Shown piece after piece: positions 1 through 7,257 of a stretch of DNA of 64,000 nucleotides. Below the pieces are notes generated by a model that was given only the letters and a program-made list of their open reading frames with translations, had not been told where the DNA came from and ran no database searches. The stretch lies in assembly GCA_038203955.1 (NCBI GenBank), contig JBBRDK010000002.1:1-64000 (forward strand). Reading direction: 5' to 3'. Numbering within the stretch: the first letter of the stretch is position 1; each line of letters starts with the position of its first letter. The DNA comes from JALYUA01 sp038203955 (GTDB lineage Bacteria; Acidobacteriota; Thermoanaerobaculia; UBA5066; Gp7-AA6). The translations under genes were made by a program, and so were the position numbers.

Positions 1-2
1 AG

Positions 3-379
3 GGATTTCTGGCCGGGATCTTCGACGCCGAGGGCTCCTACGGCCGCGGGATCCTGCGAATCTGCAACACGGACGCCGAGATCATTTCCCGGACGGTGAC
101 CGCTCTGCGTTTTCTCGAGTTCGACGCCGTCGTCGAAACGAGGCCGCGTGAGAGGCCGGTCCACACCGTGCGGATTCGACGCGGACTCCGCGAACACCTC
201 CGCTTTTTCCACACGGTCCGGCCGGCGATCTCTCGAAAACAGGATATCGAAGGCCAGGCCATCAAGAACGTTCGCGCCTGCGGGTCGTCTCCGTCAAACC
301 GCTCGGCGTCGCCATGAAGCTCTACGACGTGACGACCGGGACGAGCGATTTCATCGCGGACGGCGTCGTCAGCCATAAC
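3..379 (+). mobile_element. Intein, C-terminal part, with LAGLIDADG-type homing endonuclease segment; frameshifted
   Basis: The frame starting at base 3 reads GFLAGIFDAEGSYG, a LAGLIDADG-type endonuclease helix, and continues through FFHTVRPAISRKQDIEGQAIK. From about base 280 the intein continues one frame over with RVVSVKPLGVAMKLYDVTTG and then GVVSHN followed by Cys, which are the classic C-terminal splicing blocks ending in His-Asn before a Cys +1 residue. The two parts lie in different frames, and the first frame stops at 315-317. The shift falls between roughly 240 and 285, most simply one missing base near 278. It would block translation of the whole host protein unless it is a sequencing error. 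The intein N-terminus and most of the endonuclease lie before the window. The splice junction is after base 379. Confidence 0.85.
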
Positions 380-1201
380 TGCTACGCGCGCTCGAGCCAT
401 GAGTACCTGGGCTTCGGCGCCGGGACGGACTTCGATCGGAAGATCGTCGTGAAAACCAACTCGCCGGAGCTGCTCCGGGCCGAGCTCACCCGGCATTCCT
501 GGAAGGGCGACGTCATCGCGTTCTCCGGCAACACGGATTGCTACCAGCCGCTCGAGGCGACCTACGAGCTCACGCGGCGCTGCCTCGAAATGTGCCTCGA
601 GTTCCGCAATCCCGTTGGCCTGATCACCAAGGGAGCGCTCATCCGGCGGGACGTGGACATCCTCGCGCGGCTCGCGCGGGAAGCATCCGCGATGGTCCAC
701 ATGTCGATCTGCTTCGCCGACGACGCCATGTCGCGGGCCATCGAGCCGAACACGAGCCCTCCGTCCCAGCGGTTCGAGACCATCCGGATCCTTTCGGACG
801 CCGGCGTCCGGACCGGCGTCGGCGTGGCGCCCGTCATCCCCGGATTGAACGACGATCAGGTGGCCGAGATCCTGGCCCGGGCGCGCGCGGCGGGGGCCTC
901 GGAGGCCTTCCGCCAGCCCGTCCGGCTCTCGGGCGCCACCCTGCCGGTCTTCCGCGAGCGCCTCGAGGCGGCCTACCCGGCGCGGGCCGCCAAAGTCTGG
1001 AACGCGATCCTCGAGATGCGCGGCGGGAAGTTGAACGAGACCGGGTTCGGGGCGAGAATGCGCGGCCTGGGGCCCCGCTGGGCGGCCGTCGAAGCGCTCT
1101 ATCGCGCGGAATGCCGGCGCCTCGGATTCAACCGTCACGAAGAGGAACCGCGGGGATCGACCTTCAGGCGTCCCGGAAGCCAGGGGTCGCTGTTTGGGTG
1201 A
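380..1201 (+). CDS. Radical SAM protein, PA0069/Rv2578c family, C-terminal extein (5' partial)
   Basis: Directly after the intein's terminal His-Asn the protein reads CYARSSHEYLGF, which matches the end of the family's CxHxCxYC iron-sulfur motif (normally CxYCYARPTHEYLGF). The intein therefore sits immediately before the third cluster cysteine, which also serves as the splicing nucleophile. Downstream are typical radical SAM barrel segments: SGNTDCYQPLE, a GLITKGALIRRDVD strand, and a GVAPVIPGLND loop. The family is related to spore photoproduct lyase-like radical SAM enzymes, and its substrate is unknown to me. The only ATG downstream of the shift (314) lies inside the intein, so this part cannot be an independent enzyme lacking its cluster. 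The TGA is at 1199-1201. Confidence 0.85.
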   Translation, partial: CYARSSHEYLGFGAGTDFDRKIVVKTNSPELLRAELTRHSWKGDVIAFSGNTDCYQPLEATYELTRRCLEMCLEFRNPVGLITKGALIRRDVDILARLAREASAMVHMSICFADDAMSRAIEPNTSPPSQRFETIRILSDAGVRTGVGVAPVIPGLNDDQVAEILARARAAGASEAFRQPVRLSGATLPVFRERLEAAYPARAAKVWNAILEMRGGKLNETGFGARMRGLGPRWAAVEALYRAECRRLGFNRHEEEPRGSTFRRPGSQGSLFG

Positions 1202-1216
1202 GAAAAGAAGAACGGC

Positions 1217-1244
1217 GGCGGAAGGCGTCAGGCGGAAGGCGAAG
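1217..1244 (+). repeat. Heptad repeat array, GGCGNNA type
   Basis: Four consecutive 7-base units (GGCGGAA, GGCGTCA, GGCGGAA, GGCGAAG) begin 15 bases after the stop of the radical SAM gene. They belong to the intergenic heptad family seen throughout the window. Confidence 0.85.
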
Positions 1245-1290
1245 CTGAGTGGACCGAGAAGACATGCCGATGCGGTCCCCATTTCTTTTC

Positions 1291-1311
1291 GATTCCCGAT
1301 TCCCGATTCCC
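1291..1311 (+). repeat. Heptad repeat array, GATTCCC x3
   Basis: Three perfect tandem GATTCCC units. The same unit recurs at 8449-8476, also between genes. Confidence 0.9.
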
Positions 1312-1351
1312 GGCCCCGGTAGCCCGGCCCGGCGCCAAAGGCTCTAAAGCG

Positions 1352-1363
1352 CAAAGTCCTTGA
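1352..1363 (+). promoter_or_regulatory. Imperfect operator-like palindrome overlapping a TTGACA -35 box
   Basis: CAAAGTCCTTGA resembles the perfect palindrome CAAAGTACTTTG at 2394-2405 and overlaps TTGACA at 1360-1365. An AACAAT at 1384-1389 would be a -10 element with an 18-base spacer. In that case transcription would begin near the ATG at 1396 rather than upstream of 1381. The winged-helix protein at 2004 is the obvious candidate ligand, by inference from position. Confidence 0.4.
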
Positions 1364-1380
1364 CACTGCCAAGGCACTCC

Positions 1381-2004
1381 ATGAACAATCCCCCCATGGA
1401 CTCCCGCCGCGCCCCGCCTCCCGAAGCCCCCGCTGAGATCGGCGGGCGGGCGATCGACAACCTTCGCTTCATCCGCGAGACGATGGAGAGAGCCATCGCA
1501 TTCACGGCCGTGCCGGGAAAGGGCGGCGTCGCGATGGGGGCGACGGCGCTCGCCGCGGCGGCACTCTCGACTTTCGCGCGCTCCACCGAGGAATGGCTCG
1601 GGCTCTGGCTGGTCGAGGCGTTCATCGCGTTTTCGATCGGCGCTTGGGCGATGGCGCTCAAGGCGCGGCGCGCCGGGGCGACTCTGTTCTCGGGCCCCGC
1701 GCGGCGCTTTCTCCTGACGCTCTCTCCGCCTCTCTTCGCCGGAGCCGTCGTGACGCTCGCGCTGGCGCGCGCCGGACAGACGAGCCTCCTGCCCGGCATC
1801 TGGCTCCTCCTGTACGGGACGGCGGTCGTGACCGGCGGGGCATTCGCGGTGCGGATCGTTCCCGCGATGGGTCTTCTTCTCATGCTGCTCGGGTGCCTGG
1901 CGCTCGTCTGCCCCCCGGGGTGGGGGACGGCGTTTCTCGCGGCAGGATTCGGCGGGCTTCAGATCGGTTTCGGAATCGCCATCGCCCGGAGGCACGGCGG
2001 CTGA
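1381..2004 (+). CDS. Hypothetical integral membrane protein
   Basis: A 207-residue protein that I do not recognise by name. After a polar N-terminus with a RAIDNLRFIRETMERA segment come about five hydrophobic helices: two between residues 50 and 90, one near 110-130, and a pair near 145-190. There are no catalytic motifs. The stop overlaps the ATG of the winged-helix regulator (TGATG), so the two are translationally coupled. This arrangement suggests the membrane protein and regulator act together, perhaps as a sensor/regulator or regulated pair. The start could be ATG 1381 or ATG 1396; a -35-like TTGACA just upstream makes the later, nearly leaderless start possible. Confidence 0.75.
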   Translation: MNNPPMDSRRAPPPEAPAEIGGRAIDNLRFIRETMERAIAFTAVPGKGGVAMGATALAAAALSTFARSTEEWLGLWLVEAFIAFSIGAWAMALKARRAGATLFSGPARRFLLTLSPPLFAGAVVTLALARAGQTSLLPGIWLLLYGTAVVTGGAFAVRIVPAMGLLLMLLGCLALVCPPGWGTAFLAAGFGGLQIGFGIAIARRHGG

Positions 2005-2366
2005 TGGCCCGCTCGCGCGCCGCGGCCGTCCGGACGCCCCGCAACCCGGCGACGCGCGAACGGGGAGTCGTTCCGGACCTCGATCGCACGATCCACGAGC
2101 GCATGCGTCTGGCGATCGTCAGCGCGCTGGCGGCGACCGAAAAGCTCTCGTTTCGCGACCTGAAGGCGTCTCTTCGAGCCACGGACGGAAACCTCTCCGT
2201 GCACGCGCGCAAGCTTGAGGAGGCGGGCTACATCGCCTGCCGAAAGGGTTTCGACGGAAGGGTCCCGCGGACCGAATACCGGATCACAGCCGAAGGCCGG
2301 CGTGCGTTCGAAAAGTACCTGGACCACCTGGAATCGCTCGTCCGCAACGCCCGGACCCGAAGCTGA
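2004..2366 (+). CDS. Winged-helix transcriptional regulator (HTH_34-like)
   Basis: A 120-residue protein whose residues 30-115 read as a MarR/ArsR-like winged helix: a helix RMRLAIVSALAATEKLSF, a recognition region ATDGNLSVHARKLEEAGYI and a wing RVPRTEYRITAEGR. The form Axx-GNLSxHxxKLExxGYI is typical of the small PF13601-type winged-helix proteins found beside membrane proteins. It has no ligand-binding or cysteine sensor domain. It overlaps the upstream membrane gene by one base and is followed 21 bases later by another membrane protein. Matching palindromes before the first and inside the start of the third gene suggest autoregulation of the trio. Confidence 0.85.
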   Translation: MARSRAAAVRTPRNPATRERGVVPDLDRTIHERMRLAIVSALAATEKLSFRDLKASLRATDGNLSVHARKLEEAGYIACRKGFDGRVPRTEYRITAEGRRAFEKYLDHLESLVRNARTRS

Positions 2367-2387
2367 TTTTTTTTGGAGATTTACTTT

Positions 2388-3260
2388 ATGTTTCAAAGTA
2401 CTTTGAGAATGCTCGAAAGCTTACCAGGGTCGGCCGCGTCCGCTGCCCCGCCCGCCGCCTTCGTCCCACCCAACGTCTCTCTTTCTCTCCTCCTGCTCTT
2501 CGGAGCCGCCGGCGGCGTCCTGGCCGGCTCCGCGGGCTCGGCTCTCTCGCTCTTCCTCGGGCGAAAGACCCTCGCCCGGCGCCTCACCGCCGTGACCGCG
2601 GCCGGAGGAGCCATCTATCTCGCCATCCTCTTCGGGCTTTCGGCCGCCAGCCGGGAGCGCACGCTCCCCCTCGGCGGACGAAAGTACTTCTGCGAGATCG
2701 ACTGCCACCTGGCGTACTCGGTCGTCGGCGTGGAGAGGCCCGCCGTCGCGGGCGGCGGCCGAGACTCGCGTCGCGTCATCGAGGTGGAGACGTGGTTCGA
2801 TCCGTCGACGATCGCATCGTTCCGGGGAGATGCCCCCCTGACGCCCAATCCGCGCCGCGCCTTCCTCGTCGACGGGCGAGGCCGCAGGTTCGAAGTTTCG
2901 GCCGACGGCACGAGCGCCCTTCGGGAGAAGCTCGCGCGATCGGTTCCCTTCACGCGCAGGCTGCGCCCGGGAGAGTCCTATCGGACCGCGCTCGTCTTCG
3001 ATCTCCCGGCGGGCGCCACGGGGCTGAAGCTCTGGCTGGGCGACCCGACCCCCGGGATCGAGCAGTTTCTCCCCGGCCACGAGAACAGCTTCTTTCACGC
3101 GGGCGTGTATTTCGATCTGGAGGGACAGGGGGACGGGAAACGGGAGCCGAGCGACCAACGGGAGCGAGACGGCCGCGGTACTCCGCGGTCAACCAGATCG
3201 GAAAAGGGGAAACGAGCGGTCCGGGGGCCCGCGCCGGCCCCGGTGTTCGCCGCCTTCTGA
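2388..3260 (+). CDS. Membrane-anchored protein with C-terminal extracytoplasmic beta domain
   Basis: A 290-residue protein. Two hydrophobic helices (about residues 30-57 and 65-84) precede an extracytoplasmic region with KYFCEIDCHLAYSV, RRAFLVDGRGRRFEVS and SYRTALVFDLPAG segments. These have the look of a DUF4352-like immunoglobulin-type fold. The start ATG at 2388 has GGAG nine bases upstream; ATG 2409 is an alternative beyond a palindrome. The last ~50 residues are charged and low-complexity, and are encoded partly by a 53-base dispersed repeat at 3141-3193. The true ancestral C-terminus was therefore probably near residue 250. It is the third gene of a set with the winged-helix regulator. 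Confidence 0.7.
   Translation: MFQSTLRMLESLPGSAASAAPPAAFVPPNVSLSLLLLFGAAGGVLAGSAGSALSLFLGRKTLARRLTAVTAAGGAIYLAILFGLSAASRERTLPLGGRKYFCEIDCHLAYSVVGVERPAVAGGGRDSRRVIEVETWFDPSTIASFRGDAPLTPNPRRAFLVDGRGRRFEVSADGTSALREKLARSVPFTRRLRPGESYRTALVFDLPAGATGLKLWLGDPTPGIEQFLPGHENSFFHAGVYFDLEGQGDGKREPSDQRERDGRGTPRSTRSEKGKRAVRGPAPAPVFAAF
2393..2406 (+). promoter_or_regulatory. Perfect 14-bp palindrome, probable operator
   Basis: TCAAAGTACTTTGA is a perfect inverted repeat lying three bases after ATG 2388, in an AT-rich patch unlike the surrounding GC-rich DNA. A degenerate copy occurs at 1352-1363 upstream of the first gene of the cluster. Binding here by the winged-helix protein would block expression of the downstream membrane protein. 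This is an inference from position and symmetry. Confidence 0.5.
3141..3193 (+). repeat. Dispersed 53-bp repeat, copy A
   Basis: Matches the reverse complement of 8504-8556 with about two differences across 53 bases. Here it lies inside the 3' end of the membrane-protein gene and encodes part of its tail; the other copy is intergenic. Confidence 0.8.
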
Positions 3261-3334
3261 CCGCGGGGCGTCGCGCCTTCGAGGGAGGCAGATTCCGGCT
3301 TGTCTCCCGGCGCGGGCGCGGCAAGAATCGGTCC

Positions 3335-3568
3335 GTGAAGGCGCCCCTCTTTCCGAACATGACCCCTCGGCGGTGGGTCGAGTACACGGTCGCGATTCTC
3401 GCCGGCAACGCGGTGTATTTTCTAGTGCTCTTCCCGGGTCTCTCCCCTTCTCTCCAGCATCAGCCCTTCAAGGTCGACGCGGGGCTCCTCCTCGATTTTC
3501 TCTGCTGCGTCGCGGTCTATGGCGCCATCCGCCTCGGCACGGCGCATGCGCGCCGGTGGTGGGCATAG
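3335..3568 (+). CDS. Small hypothetical membrane protein
   Basis: Seventy-seven residues from GTG 3335, or 69 from ATG 3359. Two hydrophobic segments (WVEYTVAILAGNAVYFLVLF and LLLDFLCCVAVYGAIRLG) are separated by a short polar loop, and the end is basic and Trp-rich. The coherent two-helix pattern with charged ends supports a real gene. There is no recognisable family. It follows the regulator cluster on the same strand. Confidence 0.6.
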   Translation: MKAPLFPNMTPRRWVEYTVAILAGNAVYFLVLFPGLSPSLQHQPFKVDAGLLLDFLCCVAVYGAIRLGTAHARRWWA

Positions 3569-3660
3569 CCGTCGCTTCCGCTCGCTGCGCTCGCTCACGC
3601 TCCCGGATGTATCCGATGGACAAGCGCGCAGCTGCCAGGCTATTGAACGGACTCGGCGCT

Positions 3661-3699
3661 CCCTCGCCCCGGGCTCGGGGAGAGGGCTGCGGTGAGGGG
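3661..3699 (+). repeat. REP-like GC-rich hairpin between convergent genes
   Basis: CCCTCGCCCCG and CGGGGAGAGGG form an 11-bp stem with one mismatch around a four-base loop at 3661-3686, followed by GGTGAGGGG. It lies between the 3' ends of the small membrane gene and the RNase J gene. It could act as a bidirectional terminator, although no T-run follows. This sequence type is common as intergenic repeats in many high-GC bacteria. Confidence 0.6.
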
Positions 3700-3737
3700 C
3701 AACCTCCGGAGCGACTGAGGGAGACGGCCCGCGCGCG

Positions 3738-5366
3738 TTACGCGACGACGGGGACGATTACCGGGCGGAGGTCGAAGACCCGGCGGCAGGCGCGTTTGGC
3801 GGCGATCGAGATCTCCGAACGGAGCCAGTCGAGGTCCGCCCGCTCTTCGGGCGTCGCCCGGGCGAGCACGGCGCGGGCCGCGCGGCCGACCTCGTCCGAC
3901 AGCTCCTTCTCGTCGATGGCCACCCCGCGCGAGACGACGGAGACCTCGAACGACGAGGGATTCGATGAAGCGAAGATGACGACGAATCCTTCCTCGGCGA
4001 GGTGCCGGCGGTCCCGGACGACGGCGGGATCGACCGTCTCCGTTCGCGAGTCGTAGTAGATCCGCCCGGAGGGGACGGCGCCGGGGTCCACCCGGATCCC
4101 GTCCGACGACAGGGTCAGTCGGTCGCCATTGTCGAGCAGAAAAACTCCGTCCGGCGAGATCCCGCGGTCGCGCGCCGTCTCCGCGGTCGCGGCGAGCATT
4201 CGCCTCTCCCCGTGAATCGGCATCACCGCTTTCGGGCGCACGAGCGAGATCCAATCCGCGATGTCCTCGCGGTGAGCGTGTCCGGAGACGTGCACTGGCG
4301 GATTCGACTCGCGCACGACGCGGGCGCCGCGCCGGATCAAGTGATCGGTGACGCGGTTGACGGATCGTTCGTGCCCCGGGATCGTACGGGCCGAGAACAC
4401 CACCAGGTCGCCCGGGTCGAGCCTCAGGTCCGCGTGCTCGTCGAGCGCGAGCCGGTAGAGGGCGGAGAAAGGCTCTCCCTGGCTTCCGGACGTGACGCAC
4501 AAGAGTCGCTCTCGCGGCTGGCGGGCGAGCTCGCCCGGCGCGACGCGGATCCCAGCGGGCATCGAGAGGCGCTGGAAGCGCTCCGCAATCTCCGCCACCG
4601 TCACCATGCTACGGCCGAGAAGCCCGATGCGCCGCCGGGAGGCCAGCGCGGTCTTCGCCGCCTGGCTGATCCTCGAGACGTGGCTGGAAAACGTGGTCAG
4701 GATGATCCGGCCCGGAGCGTCGGCGAAGACGCGCGCGAGCCCCTCCCCCGCGACGCGTTCGGAGAGCGCTCGGCCCGGGCGCTCCGCGTTGGTCGAGTCG
4801 ATCAGCGCGAGGTCGACGCCATCTCCGACCGCGGCGGCGATGCCCTCCCGGTCGGTGAGCTCGCCATCGGGCGGATCCGGATCGAGCTTGAAGTCCCCCG
4901 AGTGCAGAAGCCGCCAGCCTCCCGCCTCGACCAGCACGGCGGCGGAATCCGGCACGCTGTGGGAGACGCGGAAGAATCGGAACGTGAAAGCTCCCGCCCG
5001 CAACGGCTCGCGCTCGGGCGCCTCGAACAAGCTGCGCCGGGAAAGCTCTGCCTCCTCGAGACGGCGCCGGGCGAGGGCAAGCGTGAACGGGAACCCATAG
5101 ACCGGCGCGTCGCACCACTCGCGCAGCAGCGGCAGCGCCCCGATGTGGTCCTCGTGGCCGTGCGTCAGAAGAACGGCGTCGATCCGCTCGCCCGAAAGCG
5201 CCGACATGTCCGGCGCGATCCGGTCGACTCCCGGGAACGTCTCGTCGGGGAACGAGACACCGACGTCGATGATCAGGCTCGATCCCTCGCACCGCAGCCA
5301 GAGGAGATTCCGCCCGAACTCGCCGAGGCCGCCAAGCGGCACGATCTCCAGGATAGCCGCGGTCAC
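3738..5366 (-). CDS. rnj: Ribonuclease J
   Basis: A 542-residue metallo-beta-lactamase/beta-CASP ribonuclease that processes and degrades RNA, with 5'-3' exo- and endonuclease activity known for the family. The zinc motif HGHEDHIGALP is at about residues 66-76, followed by SHSVPDSAAVL and HSGDFKLD. The beta-CASP region carries TTFSSHVSRI and TSGSQGEPFSAL, and the later motif VSGHAHREDI precedes the C-terminal domain. The length matches the usual 550. The GTG start at 5366 overlaps the stop of rsmA by four bases (GTGA), so it is the last gene of a corA-rsmA-rnj operon. Coupling it with an rRNA methylase fits a role in rRNA and mRNA maturation. Confidence 0.95.
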   Translation of the reverse strand: MTAAILEIVPLGGLGEFGRNLLWLRCEGSSLIIDVGVSFPDETFPGVDRIAPDMSALSGERIDAVLLTHGHEDHIGALPLLREWCDAPVYGFPFTLALARRRLEEAELSRRSLFEAPEREPLRAGAFTFRFFRVSHSVPDSAAVLVEAGGWRLLHSGDFKLDPDPPDGELTDREGIAAAVGDGVDLALIDSTNAERPGRALSERVAGEGLARVFADAPGRIILTTFSSHVSRISQAAKTALASRRRIGLLGRSMVTVAEIAERFQRLSMPAGIRVAPGELARQPRERLLCVTSGSQGEPFSALYRLALDEHADLRLDPGDLVVFSARTIPGHERSVNRVTDHLIRRGARVVRESNPPVHVSGHAHREDIADWISLVRPKAVMPIHGERRMLAATAETARDRGISPDGVFLLDNGDRLTLSSDGIRVDPGAVPSGRIYYDSRTETVDPAVVRDRRHLAEEGFVVIFASSNPSSFEVSVVSRGVAIDEKELSDEVGRAARAVLARATPEERADLDWLRSEISIAAKRACRRVFDLRPVIVPVVA

Positions 5367-6181
5367 GGGGGGCTGCCCGCCAATCCCTCGGCCGCCGGCG
5401 AGGCCGCGAGGGCCAGGTAGTCCTCGAGGTCCAGAACCTCCGCCCGGGCCCGCACGTCCTTTCCCATCGCGATCAGGGCGGCCTCCCACGGCCCGCGTCC
5501 TCCGGCGGCGGACAACGCGTTCGGAAGCGTCTTGCGCCGCGAGCGGAAGGCGAGCGAGGCGATGGCGACCGCGCGGCTGCGGAGATCCGCGGGGAGAGCC
5601 GGCTCCCGCGGCGTCAGCTCGAGCACGCTCGAAACGACTCTCGGGCGCGGGCGAAAGGCACCGGGGGGCAGGTCGAACAGGATGCGCGAGCGGGCGAACG
5701 CCGCGGCGCGCACCGAGAGATACCCGTAGTGTTCGCCGCCGGGCCGGGCCGCGAATCGGAGGGCGACTTCCCTCTGGACGGTCGCAACGGACCGCGCGAT
5801 CGCGGCAGGCTCCTCGAGGGCCGCCACGAGGATCGGAGTCGCCACGTTGTAGGGCAAGTTGGCGACGAGAACGGCCGGGCCGGTCCAGCCGGCCTCCCCG
5901 AGCCACTCCGAGAAGCTCCTGTCGAGAACGTTTCCGCCCAGGATCCGCACGCGCCCCTCCTCCGCCAGGTCGCGCTCGAGTTCCGCCGTGCGCAGCGGGT
6001 CGATCTCGATGGCGAGAAGGCGCCCGGCGCGGTCTTTGAGGATGCGGGTCAGGGCGCCTTCCCCGGGACCCACCTCGATCGCCGTGTCCAGGTCCGTCAG
6101 CCGGGCGGCGTCCACAATCCGTTCGGCGGTGCCCGGATGCACCAGGAAATGCTGGCCCCAGCGCTTGCGGGCCGGAATCAC
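5363..6181 (-). CDS. rsmA: 16S rRNA dimethyladenosine transferase RsmA (KsgA)
   Basis: A 272-residue S-adenosylmethionine-dependent methyltransferase that dimethylates two adjacent adenines near the 3' end of 16S rRNA during 30S assembly. The N-terminal KRWGQHFL, SAM-binding EVGPGEGALT and catalytic NLPYNVATP motifs are all present, along with a C-terminal domain with the RSRRKTLPNAL segment. The length is normal. The ATG at 6181 overlaps the corA stop (ATGA), and its own stop overlaps the rnj start. Confidence 0.97.
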   Translation of the reverse strand: MIPARKRWGQHFLVHPGTAERIVDAARLTDLDTAIEVGPGEGALTRILKDRAGRLLAIEIDPLRTAELERDLAEEGRVRILGGNVLDRSFSEWLGEAGWTGPAVLVANLPYNVATPILVAALEEPAAIARSVATVQREVALRFAARPGGEHYGYLSVRAAAFARSRILFDLPPGAFRPRPRVVSSVLELTPREPALPADLRSRAVAIASLAFRSRRKTLPNALSAAGGRGPWEAALIAMGKDVRARAEVLDLEDYLALAASPAAEGLAGSPP

Positions 6182-7209
6182 CGGACGTTCTGCCGGCGGA
6201 CCAGCCAGAGCATGAAGACCGGCAGCACGACCATGGACACGATGCTCGCGATGAAGAGACGGTCGCCCGCCCCCGAGAGTCGCGCGAAGTTCATCCCGAA
6301 GAAACCGGTGATGAAGGTCAGGGGCAAAAAGATGGTCGAGATGACGGTCAGACGCCGCACGACCTCGGAGAGTCTGTTGTTCTCGACGGACAGGAAGGCG
6401 TCGAGCGACCCGGTGAGGAGGTCCCGATACGTGTCGATGGAATCGGTGATCCGGATCAGGTGGTCATAAACGTCCTGGAAGTAGAAGACGCGCGCGGCGT
6501 CGAGGACGGGCGGGTCGCGGCGGAGAAGGACGTTGACCGAGTCCCGTTCGGGCGCGATCACGCGCCGCAACAGCGAGAGATCCTTCTTCAGCTGGAGGAG
6601 ATCGGCCAGACGCCCGGCGTCGAACTTCTCGAAGACCGCCGATTCGATCGCCTCGGTCCGCTCCGCCAGCGTGTCCAGCAGCGGAAAATATTCGTCTACC
6701 AGCGCGTCCAGGACCTCGTAAAGAAGGCCCGACACGTCGTGAACGCCCGACTGGCGGCAGAAACGATCCAGAACTTCGTTCAGCAGCGACACGTCGCCGT
6801 CGTGGGCCACGATCAGGAAGTTCGGCCCGATGAACGCGTCCACCTCGTCCAGCTGGAGGCGTCCGCCCGGATACCCGATCCGGTAGGCGACCAGGAAATA
6901 ATGGTCGGGATAGACGTCGATCTTCGGCCTCTGGTGGCGGTGCCGGACGTCCTCGACCGCGAGAGGATGCAGCGCGAGCTCCCGGGAAAGCGCCTCGAGC
7001 TCCTTCTCCGTGGGGGACTGGAAGTCTCCGAAGAGAAATGACTTGCTCGAGGCGAGTCGCGCCCGGATCCCCTCGAGGGGGACGTCCTCCTGGGTCGGGG
7101 TTCCCCCGCCCGGGCCGAACAGGATCAGTCGCGGCGGGTGGCGTGCGTCCGGACGGACGCGCTCGGCCCAGCCGACGTTTCCAGCATGCGCTTGCCCGGG
7201 GTCCGGCAC
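6178..7209 (-). CDS. corA: Magnesium/cobalt transporter CorA
   Basis: A 343-residue pentameric divalent cation channel of the inner membrane. A large cytoplasmic N-terminal domain ends in a long helix. Two C-terminal transmembrane helices follow, with the pore signature GMNF between them (here FITGFFGMNFARL) and the second helix near FIASIVSMVVLPVFMLWLV. The start is GTG 7209. The gene heads the corA-rsmA-rnj operon and shares a 48-base divergent promoter region with the GGDEF gene. Confidence 0.95.
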   Translation of the reverse strand: MPDPGQAHAGNVGWAERVRPDARHPPRLILFGPGGGTPTQEDVPLEGIRARLASSKSFLFGDFQSPTEKELEALSRELALHPLAVEDVRHRHQRPKIDVYPDHYFLVAYRIGYPGGRLQLDEVDAFIGPNFLIVAHDGDVSLLNEVLDRFCRQSGVHDVSGLLYEVLDALVDEYFPLLDTLAERTEAIESAVFEKFDAGRLADLLQLKKDLSLLRRVIAPERDSVNVLLRRDPPVLDAARVFYFQDVYDHLIRITDSIDTYRDLLTGSLDAFLSVENNRLSEVVRRLTVISTIFLPLTFITGFFGMNFARLSGAGDRLFIASIVSMVVLPVFMLWLVRRQNVR

Positions 7210-7226
7210 GCCGCGAGGGTATCAAA

Positions 7227-7235
7227 TGGTAAACT
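7227..7235 (+). promoter_or_regulatory. Candidate extended -10 promoter for the GGDEF gene
   Basis: TGGTAAACT matches the TGn plus TANNNT layout in the short, relatively AT-rich divergent region between corA and the GGDEF gene. It would place the transcript start near 7242. No clear -35 element is seen. Confidence 0.4.
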
Positions 7236-7257
7236 GTTGTACCGACAGGAAGTTCCC

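Noticed and set aside
314..379. ATG 314 as the genuine start of the radical SAM gene
   Set aside because: It lies inside intein C-terminal splicing blocks, and the encoded protein would lack the first two cluster cysteines.
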